Positions 1 to 8,363 are shown, counted from the stretch's first letter. The stretch: 64,000 bases of DNA from Agromyces sp. Root81 (GCF_001429165.1 NZ_LMIR01000002.1:709883-773882), one strand, 5' to 3'. Notes: a model not told the origin generated them from the letters alone. Program-made: numbers and translations.

Positions 1-1577
1 CCGCTCTGCACGCGCGGGTTCGAGGTGGTGATGCCGCCGACGTCGGTGCAGAGCGCCCGGTTGGTGCTCCGCGCGATGCCCTGAAGGCGCTGGCTGTCGG
101 GGCAGGTGCCCTTCCACTGGCCCGGCGACCAGTCGCCCGCCTGCAACATGCGCAGCGACGACTGGCTGTCGACGAAGCTGCCGCTGCCAAGCATGTTCCA
201 GCGCGGCAAGGATGCCACGGGGCCGGTCTTGCCCGTCGAGTTGATGAGCTTCGTCCACTGCGGGTAGCGCCAGTCGTCGGCGATGCTCAGCTTCGTACCG
301 TCGGCCTTGTAGGCGAGGAGGGCGTAGCCGTCGACGAAGGTGCCGTCGTCCGTCGCCTGCGCCACGAGCGGCCACGCGGCGAAGTCGCTGTCGTTGGCGA
401 TCAGGATGTCGGTGAAGTTCACCCACCAGGCCTTGTCGAGGGCGCCGGTGTCGCTGGCGTGGCCGATGCCGAACTCGCTGAACCACACCGGTGCGGTGTA
501 GTGCTGGTTCGCCGTGTTGACGAATGCCGCAGCCCGGTTCACCTCGGCCGCGAGCTCGCTCGCGGTCAGGTCGCGGTAGCGGGGGTCATTCGTCTCGCCG
601 AGTCCGGTGGCACCCGTGTGCTTCGGCCCGGTGTAGGCGTAGATGTGCGCCGCGTAGACAAGCTTGTCCGGATACGGGAGGGCGTTCGAGAGGTTCGCGA
701 CCGGCTTCAGGTGCGGCCGGTCATGGGAGGTCAGGTCGGTCGGGATGCCCTGCCAGTTGATGCCCTCCATGATGACGAGCACGTCGGGGTTCGCCTGCTG
801 GATGGCGACCCCGGCCCGCTGAAGCGCCTGGTACAGGTCGTTGCCGTCACCCCAACCCCAGTTCGCGTCGTTCAGGATGTCGCGCCGCACCTCGTTGCGC
901 AGGTCCATGCCGACCACGCGCGCGTTGTCCTTGTAGCGGGTCGTGAGCATGACCCAGTCGCTGATCCACTTCTCGGTGGTCTGGCTGCTGTTCCACCGCT
1001 CGTTGCCGTCATTGGTGCCGCAGCACCAGTGCGAGGTGGTCGTGTGGTTGTTCAGGATCACGGCGAAGCCGTCGGCGGTGAGCGCTTCGACGACCGCGTC
1101 GAAGACCTGCAGGGGCGTCTTGCCCTTCAGCTCGGGGTTCGCCGCCACCGCGACATCCGGCACCGGAGCCGTCATGCCGAGCATCTCGTTCGAGTACGAC
1201 AGGCGGACGCTGTTGATGCCGACCCCGTGGAAGTCGCTCATCAGGGTCGCCATCGGCACCCGGTCGAGCCCCATCGGGATGTCGTAGCTGTTGCCGCTGT
1301 TGTGGTTGGCGGAGTCGTTCTTGTCGCCGCTGCCGCTCCAATGGCCCTGCGCGCCGTCCCAGTTCGCCGACTGGAGCTTGAAGCGGTCGCCGTCGGCGTC
1401 GACGATGTAGCGGCCGACGGTGCTGAGCGGCCCCGTCCACGATGCCGCGAGTTCCGGGCCCGTGACCACGGGGATCGGATCCTCTTCCGGTGTTGCTGCG
1501 TACACGGGACTCGCGACCGATATCGCGAGGGCTGCTGCCGTGAGTCCGACCGCGACCCGTAGGGTACGACGATGCAT
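1..1577 (-). CDS. Secreted glycoside hydrolase family 5 (cellulase-like), 3' end cut by window edge
   Basis: Translated from the ATG at 1577, the protein starts with a Sec signal peptide (MHRRTLRVAVGLTAAALAIS, cleavage after VYA) and then a mature region typical of GH5 TIM-barrel endoglycanases. Visible landmarks are GVGINSVRLSYSNEM, VILNNHTTTSHWCC, a GMDLRNEV stretch holding the acid/base Glu, YAAHIYAYTG and VWFSEFG with the nucleophile Glu. The Asn-Glu and Ser-Glu-Phe-Gly pair is the GH5 catalytic signature. At least 525 residues are present and the C-terminus lies outside the window; the last visible part (SSLRMLQAGDWSPGQW) looks like a beta-trefoil or accessory region. It probably hydrolyses a plant or fungal beta-glucan outside the cell, but the substrate cannot be read from the sequence. 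The start codon no longer has its Shine-Dalgarno sequence because of an upstream duplication. Confidence 0.85.
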   Translation of the reverse strand, partial: MHRRTLRVAVGLTAAALAISVASPVYAATPEEDPIPVVTGPELAASWTGPLSTVGRYIVDADGDRFKLQSANWDGAQGHWSGSGDKNDSANHNSGNSYDIPMGLDRVPMATLMSDFHGVGINSVRLSYSNEMLGMTAPVPDVAVAANPELKGKTPLQVFDAVVEALTADGFAVILNNHTTTSHWCCGTNDGNERWNSSQTTEKWISDWVMLTTRYKDNARVVGMDLRNEVRRDILNDANWGWGDGNDLYQALQRAGVAIQQANPDVLVIMEGINWQGIPTDLTSHDRPHLKPVANLSNALPYPDKLVYAAHIYAYTGPKHTGATGLGETNDPRYRDLTASELAAEVNRAAAFVNTANQHYTAPVWFSEFGIGHASDTGALDKAWWVNFTDILIANDSDFAAWPLVAQATDDGTFVDGYALLAYKADGTKLSIADDWRYPQWTKLINSTGKTGPVASLPRWNMLGSGSFVDSQSSLRMLQAGDWSPGQWKGTCPDSQRLQGIARSTNRALCTDVGGITTSNPRVQS

Positions 1578-1672
1578 TCTGCGAACTACACGGGACTCGC
1601 GACCGATATCGCGAGGGCTGCTGCCGTGAGTCCGACCGCGACCCGTAGGGTACGACGATGCATTCTGCGAAC
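1501..1672. repeat. Exact 86-bp tandem duplication across the GH5 start
   Basis: Bases 1501-1586 and 1587-1672 are identical. Each copy holds the start codon and the first 25 codons of the GH5 gene. Since 86 is not a multiple of three, the upstream copy reads into a TAG at 1588-1586, so the gene is preceded by a short duplicate of its own signal peptide. Confidence 0.97.
1586..1663 (-). other. 25-codon leader ORF made by the duplication
   Basis: The upstream ATG at 1663 keeps the original ribosome-binding site (AGAGAGG, 8 nt away) and encodes the first 25 residues of the GH5 signal peptide before TAG. The true GH5 ATG lies 8 nt after that stop and has no Shine-Dalgarno sequence of its own. 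Translation of the enzyme would therefore depend on reinitiation after the leader. This is inferred from geometry. Confidence 0.6.
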
Positions 1673-1743
1673 CTCTCTGTTCTGCCCTGGACGGCACCTC
1701 GCCGTGTTTGCGAGGACGCGGCCCCCGGGCTCCTGACTTGGTC

Positions 1744-1781
1744 AGGTTATGGGCGGGATCATCACGATGTCAACGCAAACA
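1744..1781 (-). promoter_or_regulatory. GH5 promoter with LacI-type operator candidate
   Basis: On the minus strand there is a perfect TTGACA (1773-1768), an 18-nt spacer and TAACCT (1749-1744), placing the start of transcription about 75 nt before the duplicated ATG. A 14-mer with TG...CG...CA symmetry (TGTTTGCGTTGACA, 1781-1768) overlaps the -35 box and resembles LacI-family operators of carbohydrate genes. A near copy (ATGTTTACGTTG) sits 24 bp upstream at 1806-1795. Confidence 0.6.
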
Positions 1782-1883
1782 TGGCGCGTTAAGGCAACGT
1801 AAACATTCCAGATGCCGGGAGGCCTCGGTCTTCTCGCCGAAACGCGGCCGGGCGGCGCGCGCCGAGCGACCCCGGCTGATCCG

Positions 1884-1912
1884 TTGACGAGGAATCGAGC
1901 GGCGAGCATGAT
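1884..1912 (+). promoter_or_regulatory. Leaderless promoter of the alpha/beta hydrolase
   Basis: TTGACG (1884-1889), a 17-nt spacer and CATGAT (1907-1912) lie exactly 6 nt before the ATG at 1919, so transcription should start at or next to the start codon. Confidence 0.65.
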
Positions 1913-1918
1913 CGTCGT

Positions 1919-2803
1919 ATGGGCACGAAGACCGCGGCGCACCGGCCGCCCCGGCGGCCGGAATCGAGTCTGGCCGAGCGATGGACCACGGTCGACGGCA
2001 TCGACCTGTTCTACCGCGAGTCCCCCATGCCGCCCGACGCCCCGGCGATGATGCACCTGCACGGCTTCGGCCTCTCGGGCCGGTACCTGCTGCCGACCGC
2101 CGAACGCCTCGCCGACCAGTTCCACACGCTCGTGCCCGACCTCCCCGGCTTCGGCCGCAGCGGCAAGGCCGCCGACGCGCTCGACGTGCCCGACCTCGCG
2201 CACGCCGCGGCCCGGTTCCTCGACGATCGCGGCATCGAGACGGTCACGCTCGTCGGCAACTCGATGGGATGCCCCGTCATCCTCGAGTTCGCGCACCACT
2301 ACCCCGAGCGCATCGATCGCGCCGTGCTCGTCTCGCCGGCGGGCGGGCTCTACAACCAGCCGCTTCGCCGCGCGGTCGGCCAGCTCACCCGCGACGGAGG
2401 CCGCGAGCCCCCTCGCATGATGAAGGTGGCCGTGCCCGACTACCTCCGCTTCGGCGTGCCCAGCACGTTCAAGATGTTCCGGTCGCTCACGCAGTACCCG
2501 ACGCTCGAGCGACTGCTCGAACTCCACATTCCGACGCTCGTCGTGATCGGCGACCGCGATCCGCTGATGCCGACTCCCGCCCGCGTGCAGGAGGTCGCGT
2601 CCGCGACCGACAACCACGTGCTGCTGGTCAGGATCGAGGGCGCGGCGCACGCGATCAACTTCAGCCACTCGGGCGAACTCGCCCACCTCATCCGGCTGTT
2701 CATGGCCGACAAGCCGATCGTCGACGACCCCGCCTCCCCCGGGCACGCGAGCCTGACCGAGATCCATCGCGGCAAGCACCTGCCGCCGAAGGCCGACCGC
2801 TGA
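1919..2803 (+). CDS. Alpha/beta-fold hydrolase
   Basis: This 294-residue protein has the alpha/beta hydrolase order: LHGFGLSGRY (oxyanion region), a PDLPGFGRS strand, the nucleophile elbow GNSMGCP, an acid in GDRDPLMP and a C-terminal histidine in EGAAHAINFS. There is no signal peptide or membrane segment, so it should be cytosolic. The family includes esterases, C-C hydrolases and dehalogenases, and the substrate cannot be assigned. The start is supported by a promoter ending 6 nt upstream. The next gene begins about 40 nt after the stop. Confidence 0.85.
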   Translation: MGTKTAAHRPPRRPESSLAERWTTVDGIDLFYRESPMPPDAPAMMHLHGFGLSGRYLLPTAERLADQFHTLVPDLPGFGRSGKAADALDVPDLAHAAARFLDDRGIETVTLVGNSMGCPVILEFAHHYPERIDRAVLVSPAGGLYNQPLRRAVGQLTRDGGREPPRMMKVAVPDYLRFGVPSTFKMFRSLTQYPTLERLLELHIPTLVVIGDRDPLMPTPARVQEVASATDNHVLLVRIEGAAHAINFSHSGELAHLIRLFMADKPIVDDPASPGHASLTEIHRGKHLPPKADR

Positions 2804-2845
2804 GCCAGCCGGCCGCCGAGTGACGGGACCGCGAAGGGGTTGTGG

Positions 2846-3322
2846 TTGACTCGATTCGTGGCAGAACTTCCAGAACGTGTCGAGATCGACGGGGCGGCGT
2901 TCTCGCGTGTCGATTCGAACGATTCGATCGCGTGTTGGACGTTGATCACGGATTCCGAGCACGGCGATTCCCGGCCGGTGAGCCTCGTCATCGAACCGGC
3001 CGCCGCACCGGACCCGACGGTGCTCGAGCTCGCCGCGACGGTCGTCGCCCGGTTCGACGAGTTCAGCGAACTCGCCGCAGGGTATCTGCGACAGCGTCTG
3101 CGCGAACCGGAGTTCCGCTTGCGGCGCTCCGAAGTCGCGACGCTCGATGCGCCCGAGGCGCCGTTCGACGAGCCCGAGGCCGTGATCTGGGCCGATGGAA
3201 GCTGGATGCTGCGATTCGCCGAGTCGGGTCTCGGAATGGCCGACCCGTACGGAATCGGCGTTCTCTTCGACGGAACACGTCCGAGCGCAGTCGAGGACCT
3301 CTCCGGCGCCGATCCGGCCTAA
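2846..3322 (+). CDS. Hypothetical protein
   Basis: An acidic cytosolic protein of about 158 residues, not matched to a family I recognise. It has no membrane segment. A conserved-looking C-terminal part reads PEAVIWADGSWMLRFAESGLGMADPYGIGVLF. The start is uncertain: a TTG at 2846 has AAGGGG 6 nt upstream, while a GTG at 2858 (MAELPERVEIDG) would also be plausible but has poor Shine-Dalgarno spacing. The 3' end overlaps the opposite-strand DUF2255 gene by 3 nt. Confidence 0.65.
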   Translation: MTRFVAELPERVEIDGAAFSRVDSNDSIACWTLITDSEHGDSRPVSLVIEPAAAPDPTVLELAATVVARFDEFSELAAGYLRQRLREPEFRLRRSEVATLDAPEAPFDEPEAVIWADGSWMLRFAESGLGMADPYGIGVLFDGTRPSAVEDLSGADPA

Positions 3323-3693
3323 ACCGGATCCAGCCGGAGCGTCGTCGCCACGACCTGCGGGCCGACGACGGTGCCGACGATCTTCGGCCCGTGCCGGTCG
3401 TACTTCGCGTGGTAGGCGGCGTCGACCGCCGCATGCACATCGGCGGGCGGTTCGGCGAACACGACATCGCGCTCGACGCCGCCGGCACGGATGCGACCGG
3501 TTCCGCTCGCCTGCGCCCGGCGGAACCACGGGTTGCCCGGCCCGTAGGCCGATCGCACGTACAGCTCGTCGTCGACACGCACGACCCAGATGGTGACGAA
3601 CGGACGGAGCGAGCCGTCGGTGCGGCGAGAGGCGACCTGCAGCTCCTCGGCGCCGCCGATGCGGTCGAGTTCCTCAGTGGTCCAGGTGGTCAT
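3319..3693 (-). CDS. DUF2255 family protein
   Basis: The 124 residues begin with MTTWTTEELDRIGGAEELQV and continue with RTDGSLRPFVTIWVVRVDDELYVRSAYG, the hallmark of DUF2255 proteins. These are related to the flavin-reductase/pyridoxamine-oxidase split-barrel group and often handle deazaflavin or are of unknown role. There is no signal peptide. GAGGA 6 nt before the ATG supports the start. It follows the PHP gene by 29 nt on the same strand, so the two are probably co-transcribed. Confidence 0.8.
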   Translation of the reverse strand: MTTWTTEELDRIGGAEELQVASRRTDGSLRPFVTIWVVRVDDELYVRSAYGPGNPWFRRAQASGTGRIRAGGVERDVVFAEPPADVHAAVDAAYHAKYDRHGPKIVGTVVGPQVVATTLRLDPV

Positions 3694-3722
3694 GCAGGGT
3701 CCTCTCGGTCAGGCCGGTCGAC

Positions 3723-4745
3723 TCACGCAGAGCGGTCGCGGCTCCAGTCCAGCAGCTGGTCGATGGGCCAGGTCGTGACGATCCGCTCTGCGGGCACCCC
3801 GTTCGCGGCGGCCCGGGCGGCGCCGAGTTCGAGGAACGTCAGGTGCCCGGGGGCGTGGGCGTCGCTGTCGATCGAGAACAGGCAGCCCGCCTCGAGCGCG
3901 ACCGCGATCAGTTCGTCGGGCGGGTCCTGCCGCTCGGGCCGGGAATTGATCTCGACCGCGACGCCGTGTTCGGCGCACGCTTCGAAGACCGCCCGGGCGT
4001 CGAAGGTCGACTGCGGCCGGGTGCCGCGCGCGCCCTCGACGAGTCGGCCGGTGCAGTGCCCCAGCACGTTCGTGTGCGGGTCGGCGATGGCGCGCAGCAT
4101 CCGCTTCGTCATCTCGGGCGCCTCGGTGCGCAGCTTCGAGTGCACGCTCGCGACCACGACGTCGAGCCAGTCGAGCAGCTCGGGTGTCTGGTCGAGCGCG
4201 CCGTCGAGCAGGATGTCGACCTCGATGCCGCGGAGCAGGCGGATGCCGCCGACCTCCGCCTGCACGTCGGCGATCGCCTGCTGCTGGGCGATGAGCCGCT
4301 CGGGGCTGAGCCCGTTGGCGACGCGGAGGTTCGGCGAGTGGTCGGTGACCGCGAGGTACTCGAGCCCGAGCGCCTCGCCCGCCCGCGCCATCGTCTCGAG
4401 GCTCGTCGTGCCGTCGGACCAGTCGGTGTGGCTGTGCAGGTCGCCGCGCAGCTGCGCCCTGAGGCCCGTGCGCTCCCCCTCGGGCGAGAGACCCGCCCTG
4501 GCGCGGAGATCGGCGAGGTAGTCGGGCACGGCGCCATCGACCGCCTGGGCGATGACGGTGAACGTGGTGTCGCCGATGCCCTTCGTGCGCTGCAGTCGAC
4601 CGTCGCCGACACGCGCCGCGACCTCGTCGGCGCTCAACGGCCGGATGACCTCCGCCGCCCGCCGGAACGCCTTGGACTTGAACGCCGAGGCGCGATCGCG
4701 CTCGAGCAGGAACGCGATCTCCTCGAGCGCCGCGACGGGGTCCAT
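3723..4745 (-). CDS. PHP-domain phosphoesterase with helix-hairpin-helix N-terminus (PolX-like C-terminal half)
   Basis: The 340-residue protein combines an N-terminal HhH region (MDPVAALEEIAFLLERDRASAFKSKAFRRAAEVI, then a TKGIGDTT hairpin) with a PHP metal-dependent phosphoesterase domain. Metal ligands visible in order are GDLHSHTDWSDG, AVTDHSPN, RGIEVDI, ASVHS, GHCTGR and SDAHAP. It resembles bacterial PolX without the polymerase core, as is common in actinobacteria, and probably acts in DNA repair or as a histidinol-phosphatase-like enzyme. The ATG at 4745 is preceded by CAGAAT at a 6-nt spacing, which points to leaderless transcription; a longer in-frame extension to 4799 is therefore not used. 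Confidence 0.82.
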   Translation of the reverse strand: MDPVAALEEIAFLLERDRASAFKSKAFRRAAEVIRPLSADEVAARVGDGRLQRTKGIGDTTFTVIAQAVDGAVPDYLADLRARAGLSPEGERTGLRAQLRGDLHSHTDWSDGTTSLETMARAGEALGLEYLAVTDHSPNLRVANGLSPERLIAQQQAIADVQAEVGGIRLLRGIEVDILLDGALDQTPELLDWLDVVVASVHSKLRTEAPEMTKRMLRAIADPHTNVLGHCTGRLVEGARGTRPQSTFDARAVFEACAEHGVAVEINSRPERQDPPDELIAVALEAGCLFSIDSDAHAPGHLTFLELGAARAAANGVPAERIVTTWPIDQLLDWSRDRSA

Positions 4746-4845
4746 CGCCCCATTCTGGCGCGTCGCGGGTCTGCGGACCACCGGGACGGGCGCGATCACG
4801 ACGACGGCGCAGGCGTACCGGCGTCGTCATGCGGCGCCCCCTCGC

Positions 4846-4893
4846 TTGACAACGCGTCCTCAACCTCGGTATATCTATACCCCCTAGGGGTAT
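4846..4893 (+). promoter_or_regulatory. Promoter with CsoR/RcnR-type G-tract palindrome
   Basis: TTGACA (4846-4851), an 18-nt spacer and TATATC (4870-4875) form a near-consensus promoter. Just downstream is a perfect inverted repeat ATACCCC-CTA-GGGGTAT (4877-4893) on the transcription start. This has the shape of operators bound by CsoR/RcnR/FrmR/CstR repressors (copper, nickel, formaldehyde, persulfide). No csoR-like gene is visible in this window. Confidence 0.7.
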
Positions 4894-4910
4894 TCAGAGA
4901 GGGAGTTCTC

Positions 4911-6338
4911 ATGTCCGCATCCAATCCGCCGACGAAGCGCCGGTGGCTCGGCCTCGCGCTCATCGCGGCGGCCCAGTTCGTCGTCATCATGGACACGTCG
5001 ATCATCGGCGTCGCCCTGCCCGACATCCAGGCCGAGCTCGGGTTCACGCCCGAGTCGCTGTCGTGGGTGTTCAACGCCTACGTCATCGCCTTCGGCGGCC
5101 TGCTGCTCCTCGGCGGCCGCCTCTCCGACGTGTTCGGAGCGCGACGGGTGTTCATCGCCGGCTGGCTCACGCTGGCCATCGGCAGCGTGCTCGCCGGCGC
5201 CGCGAGCAACGTCGGCCTCGAGATCGCCGGTCGCGCCGTCCAGGGCGCGGGCGCCGCGCTCATCGCGCCGGCCGCACTCACCCTGCTGATGACGCTGTTC
5301 GGCGGCACCGCCGACCTGCCGCGCGCCTTCGCCGTCTACGGCGCCGCTGCGCCGATCGGCGGCACCGCCGGGGTCTTCCTCGGCGGCGTCCTCACCGAGT
5401 ACGCGAGCTGGCCGTGGGTCTTCTACGTGACCGTGCCGATCGCCGCGCTCGTCGTCGTCCTGACGCCGTTCGCACTCCCCCGGGTCGACGGCGGCGGCGG
5501 GCGGGTCGACCTCGCCGGCGCGCTCACCGCGACCGCGGGACTCGCCGCGATCGTCTACGGCGTCGTGCGCGCCCCCGAGGCCGGCTGGGCCTCGGCCGAG
5601 ACGATCATCGCCCTCGCCGCGGGCGCCGTCCTGCTCATCGTGTTCTTCGCGATCCAGGCCCGCAGCCGCACGCCGCTGCTGCGCCTCGGCATCTTCCGGG
5701 CCCCGCAGCTCGGCGCGGCGAACCTCGCCCAGCTCCTGCTCGGCGCCGCCTGGGTGTCCATGTGGTTCTTCCTGAACCTCTACCTGCAGCAGGTGCTCGG
5801 AGCCGGCGCGTTCGCCTCGGGCGCCGCGCTCCTGCCGATGACCGCGCTCATCGTGGTCGGCATGGTCGCCGTCGCCCCGCGCCTGCAGGCGCGCTTCGGG
5901 GCGAAGCCGCTCATCGTCGGCGGGTTCGCCCTGCTCGCGATCGGGCTCGGCTGGCTCGCGCTCGCGCGCCCCGACGGCAGCTACGCCGCCGACGTGCTGC
6001 CCGCCTCGCTCGTCGCGGCGCTCGGCATGGCCCTCGCGTTCGTGCCGTCGCTCGGCACGGCGATCAGTGCGGCCCGCCCCGAGGAGACGGGCGTGGCCTC
6101 GGGCCTCGTCAACACGAGCTACCAGATCGGCTCGGCGATCGGACTCGCGGTGCTGACGGCCGTCGGCGCGGCGGTCACGGCGGGCGGCACGGATGCCCCG
6201 GCGCTCACGGCCGGCTTCTCGGCGGCGTTCATCGGCGCCGCCGTGCTGGCGGCGGCAGGGCTCGTGGCATCCGCTCTGCTCCTGCGCCCAGCACCACGTC
6301 GGGCGGATGCGCCGGCCGAGGAGATGGTCGAAGTGTGA
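4911..6338 (+). CDS. MFS drug exporter, DHA2 (EmrB/QacA) family
   Basis: A 475-residue integral membrane protein with about 14 hydrophobic helices. It opens with ALIAAAQFVVIMDTSIIGVALPDI, the DHA2 helix-1 motif, and has GGRLSDVFGARR (motif A) and GRAVQGAGAALIAPAALTLL. Such carriers are proton-driven exporters of drugs or small toxic compounds. The start at 4911 has AGAGAGGGAG upstream. The gene lies alone behind a strong promoter with a CsoR-like operator, suggesting control by a metal or reactive small molecule. A long hairpin follows the stop. Confidence 0.9.
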   Translation: MSASNPPTKRRWLGLALIAAAQFVVIMDTSIIGVALPDIQAELGFTPESLSWVFNAYVIAFGGLLLLGGRLSDVFGARRVFIAGWLTLAIGSVLAGAASNVGLEIAGRAVQGAGAALIAPAALTLLMTLFGGTADLPRAFAVYGAAAPIGGTAGVFLGGVLTEYASWPWVFYVTVPIAALVVVLTPFALPRVDGGGGRVDLAGALTATAGLAAIVYGVVRAPEAGWASAETIIALAAGAVLLIVFFAIQARSRTPLLRLGIFRAPQLGAANLAQLLLGAAWVSMWFFLNLYLQQVLGAGAFASGAALLPMTALIVVGMVAVAPRLQARFGAKPLIVGGFALLAIGLGWLALARPDGSYAADVLPASLVAALGMALAFVPSLGTAISAARPEETGVASGLVNTSYQIGSAIGLAVLTAVGAAVTAGGTDAPALTAGFSAAFIGAAVLAAAGLVASALLLRPAPRRADAPAEEMVEV

Positions 6339-6341
6339 CCG

Positions 6342-6379
6342 CGTGCTCGTGGAGGCCGGCACCGGCCTCCACGAGCACG
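6342..6379. terminator. Bidirectional hairpin terminator
   Basis: A perfect inverted repeat with 18-bp arms starting CGTGCTCGTGGAGGCC lies between the convergent exporter and DUF2510 genes, 4 nt after the exporter stop. There is no clear T tract, as is usual in high-GC actinobacteria. Confidence 0.8.
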
Positions 6380-6386
6380 TTCCGCG

Positions 6387-7241
6387 TCAATAGGAGGGGG
6401 AGATCCCCACCGAGCCGCTGATGAAGTTCGCCACGACCACGACGATCCACACGAAGAGGCCGACGCCGACCACGGCGTTGAGCGCGATCGCTGCGGCCAT
6501 CGGCAGGTACCCGCGACCGGCCTGACGCCGCACGACGATCGAACGGCCGATGACGTACACGAGCGAGGAGAGGAACGCCCACGCCCAGTGGAACCGGCGC
6601 TGGTAGCCGAGCTTCGCGAGTGCGACGCGGTCGAGGTAGGCGAACCAGACGACGAGCCCGTAGGCGATCCACCCGCCGAGCATCGCTGCGAGGTACCAGG
6701 GATCGGCGTACGGACCCAGGGCGTTCACCATGGGGTTCGTCAGTGCCGTCGCCGACGTCGACCGGGCCAGGTACGCCTCCATGTCCCAGAAGAAGAGCGG
6801 CAGCACGGCGAGCACGGGCAGCGCGACCACGAGCCAGATCCAGACCGTGTCGACGGGGGTGCCCGCGGGCACTCGTGCCGCTTCGGCGCGGCCGTACGGC
6901 GCCGGTCGCTCCGCCGCATACGCGGGCGCCGCCACGTACGCGGGCGCGGAGGTGTAGGCGGGCGCGTACGCCGGAGTCACCGGGGCGACGGCGTAGGCCG
7001 GTGCAACGGGAGGAACCGGCGCGACCACGGGAGGCACCTGCGCGACCGGCGCGGCGGGTGCGACCGGCGCGGCGGGTGCGACCGGCGCAGCGGATGCGAC
7101 CGGCGCGGCCTGCGCCGCAGGTGCGACCGGAGCGGCGGGCGCCACGTGTTCCGTCCACCGCGTTCCGTCCCACCAGCGCTGCGCCGCGGCATCGCTCGGG
7201 TCGGGGTACCAGCCGGCGGGTGCAGCACGACCATCGCTCAT
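6387..7241 (-). CDS. DUF2510 membrane protein
   Basis: The 284-residue protein begins with a DUF2510 domain (PAGWYPDPSDAAAQRWWDGTRWTEH), followed by a long Ala/Pro/Val linker (about residues 35-110) with near-repeats of VAPAAPVAPA. At least three hydrophobic segments follow: WIWLVVALPVLAVLPLFF, a central pair around LGGWIAYGLVVWFAYL, and a C-terminal VVGVGLFVWIVVVVANFI. It is probably an envelope protein; its function is unknown. GGAGG 8 nt upstream fixes the start at 7241. The DUF2510 plus disordered linker plus membrane layout recurs in the protein at 59710. Confidence 0.82.
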   Translation of the reverse strand: MSDGRAAPAGWYPDPSDAAAQRWWDGTRWTEHVAPAAPVAPAAQAAPVASAAPVAPAAPVAPAAPVAQVPPVVAPVPPVAPAYAVAPVTPAYAPAYTSAPAYVAAPAYAAERPAPYGRAEAARVPAGTPVDTVWIWLVVALPVLAVLPLFFWDMEAYLARSTSATALTNPMVNALGPYADPWYLAAMLGGWIAYGLVVWFAYLDRVALAKLGYQRRFHWAWAFLSSLVYVIGRSIVVRRQAGRGYLPMAAAIALNAVVGVGLFVWIVVVVANFISGSVGISPSY

Positions 7242-7319
7242 CGATTCCTCCTGAGGGTTCCCCGTCATGCTACGGGCAAGCCTGCGGCACGGGCGACGAG
7301 CAGGCGCGAGCGGATGCCG

Positions 7320-8363
7320 CTACAGCTCGACGACCGTCATCCCCGAGCCGGCGCCGCCGGCCGTGCCCATGGCCGCGAGCGCCGCCGGCACCTCGTCGAG
7401 GGTGATGCGCCGGCCGACGAGCTCGATCGGCCGGAAGTCGCCCGAGGCGACGGCGCCGAGCATCGACGGGTACTCGTGCGCCGCCATGCCATGGCTGCCG
7501 AGGATCTCGAGTTCGCCGGCGATCACGGCGTCCATCGGCATCGCGGCGAGCGCGGAGTCGCCGACCATGAGGCCGATCTGCACGTGGCGGCCGCGCTTCT
7601 TGAGGCTGCGCACCGAGGCGAACGAGGTCTCCGTCGAGCCGAATGCGTCGACCGAGACGTCCACACCGCCGCCCGATGCCTCGAGGATGCGCTCCGCAGC
7701 GCCGTCTCCGCCCTGCAGCGGCACCGCGCCGAGGCCCGCTGCCGCGGCGAGCGCGGCTTCGGAGACGTCGACGCCGTAGACCTTCACGCCGGCCGCGACG
7801 GCGATCATGATCGCGGAGAGGCCGACCCCGCCGCATCCGTGCACCGCGATCTGCTCGCCGGGAGCGAGCCGGGAGCGCGAGACGATGGCCCGGTAGGCGG
7901 TCGCGAAGCGGCAGCCGAGGGAGGCCGCCTCGACGAAGTCGAGCGACTCGGGCAGGCGGATGAGGTTCAGCTCGGCCTCGTCGATCGCGACGAACTCGGC
8001 GAACGAGCCCCAGTGCGTGAAGCCTGGCTGCGACTGGTGGTCGCAGACCTGCTCGTTGCCCGTCAGGCACTCGTGGCAGCGTCCGCACGCGCAGATGAAG
8101 GGGGCGGTGACGCGGTCGCCGACGGCCCAGCCCGCCTCGGGGTCGATCTCGGAGCCGAGCTCGGCGATCTCGCCGGCGAACTCGTGCCCGGGCACGTGCG
8201 GCAGCGACACGGTGTCGTCGTGGCCCATCCAGGCGTGCCAGTCGCTGCGGCAGACGCCGGTCGCGCGCACCCGGATGACGGCTCCGCGCGGCGGGCACTC
8301 CGGCTCGGGCACGTCGACGAGTTCGGGGTTCTCACCGAAGGCGTTGAAGAGCACGGCGCGCAC
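7320..8363 (-). CDS. Zinc-dependent alcohol dehydrogenase (MDR family)
   Basis: A 347-residue cytosolic oxidoreductase. The catalytic zinc ligands Cys38 and His60-Glu61 (VPGHEFAGE) are present, as are the structural-zinc cysteines 93, 96, 99 and 107 (CGRCHECL...C) and a GCGGVG nucleotide-binding turn near residue 170. The family oxidises alcohols or reduces aldehydes with NAD(P). The GTG start at 8363 has AAAGGA 5 nt upstream. It lies 82 nt downstream of the P-type ATPase gene on the same strand, so co-transcription is possible but the functions are not obviously linked. Confidence 0.88.
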   Translation of the reverse strand: MRAVLFNAFGENPELVDVPEPECPPRGAVIRVRATGVCRSDWHAWMGHDDTVSLPHVPGHEFAGEIAELGSEIDPEAGWAVGDRVTAPFICACGRCHECLTGNEQVCDHQSQPGFTHWGSFAEFVAIDEAELNLIRLPESLDFVEAASLGCRFATAYRAIVSRSRLAPGEQIAVHGCGGVGLSAIMIAVAAGVKVYGVDVSEAALAAAAGLGAVPLQGGDGAAERILEASGGGVDVSVDAFGSTETSFASVRSLKKRGRHVQIGLMVGDSALAAMPMDAVIAGELEILGSHGMAAHEYPSMLGAVASGDFRPIELVGRRITLDEVPAALAAMGTAGGAGSGMTVVEL

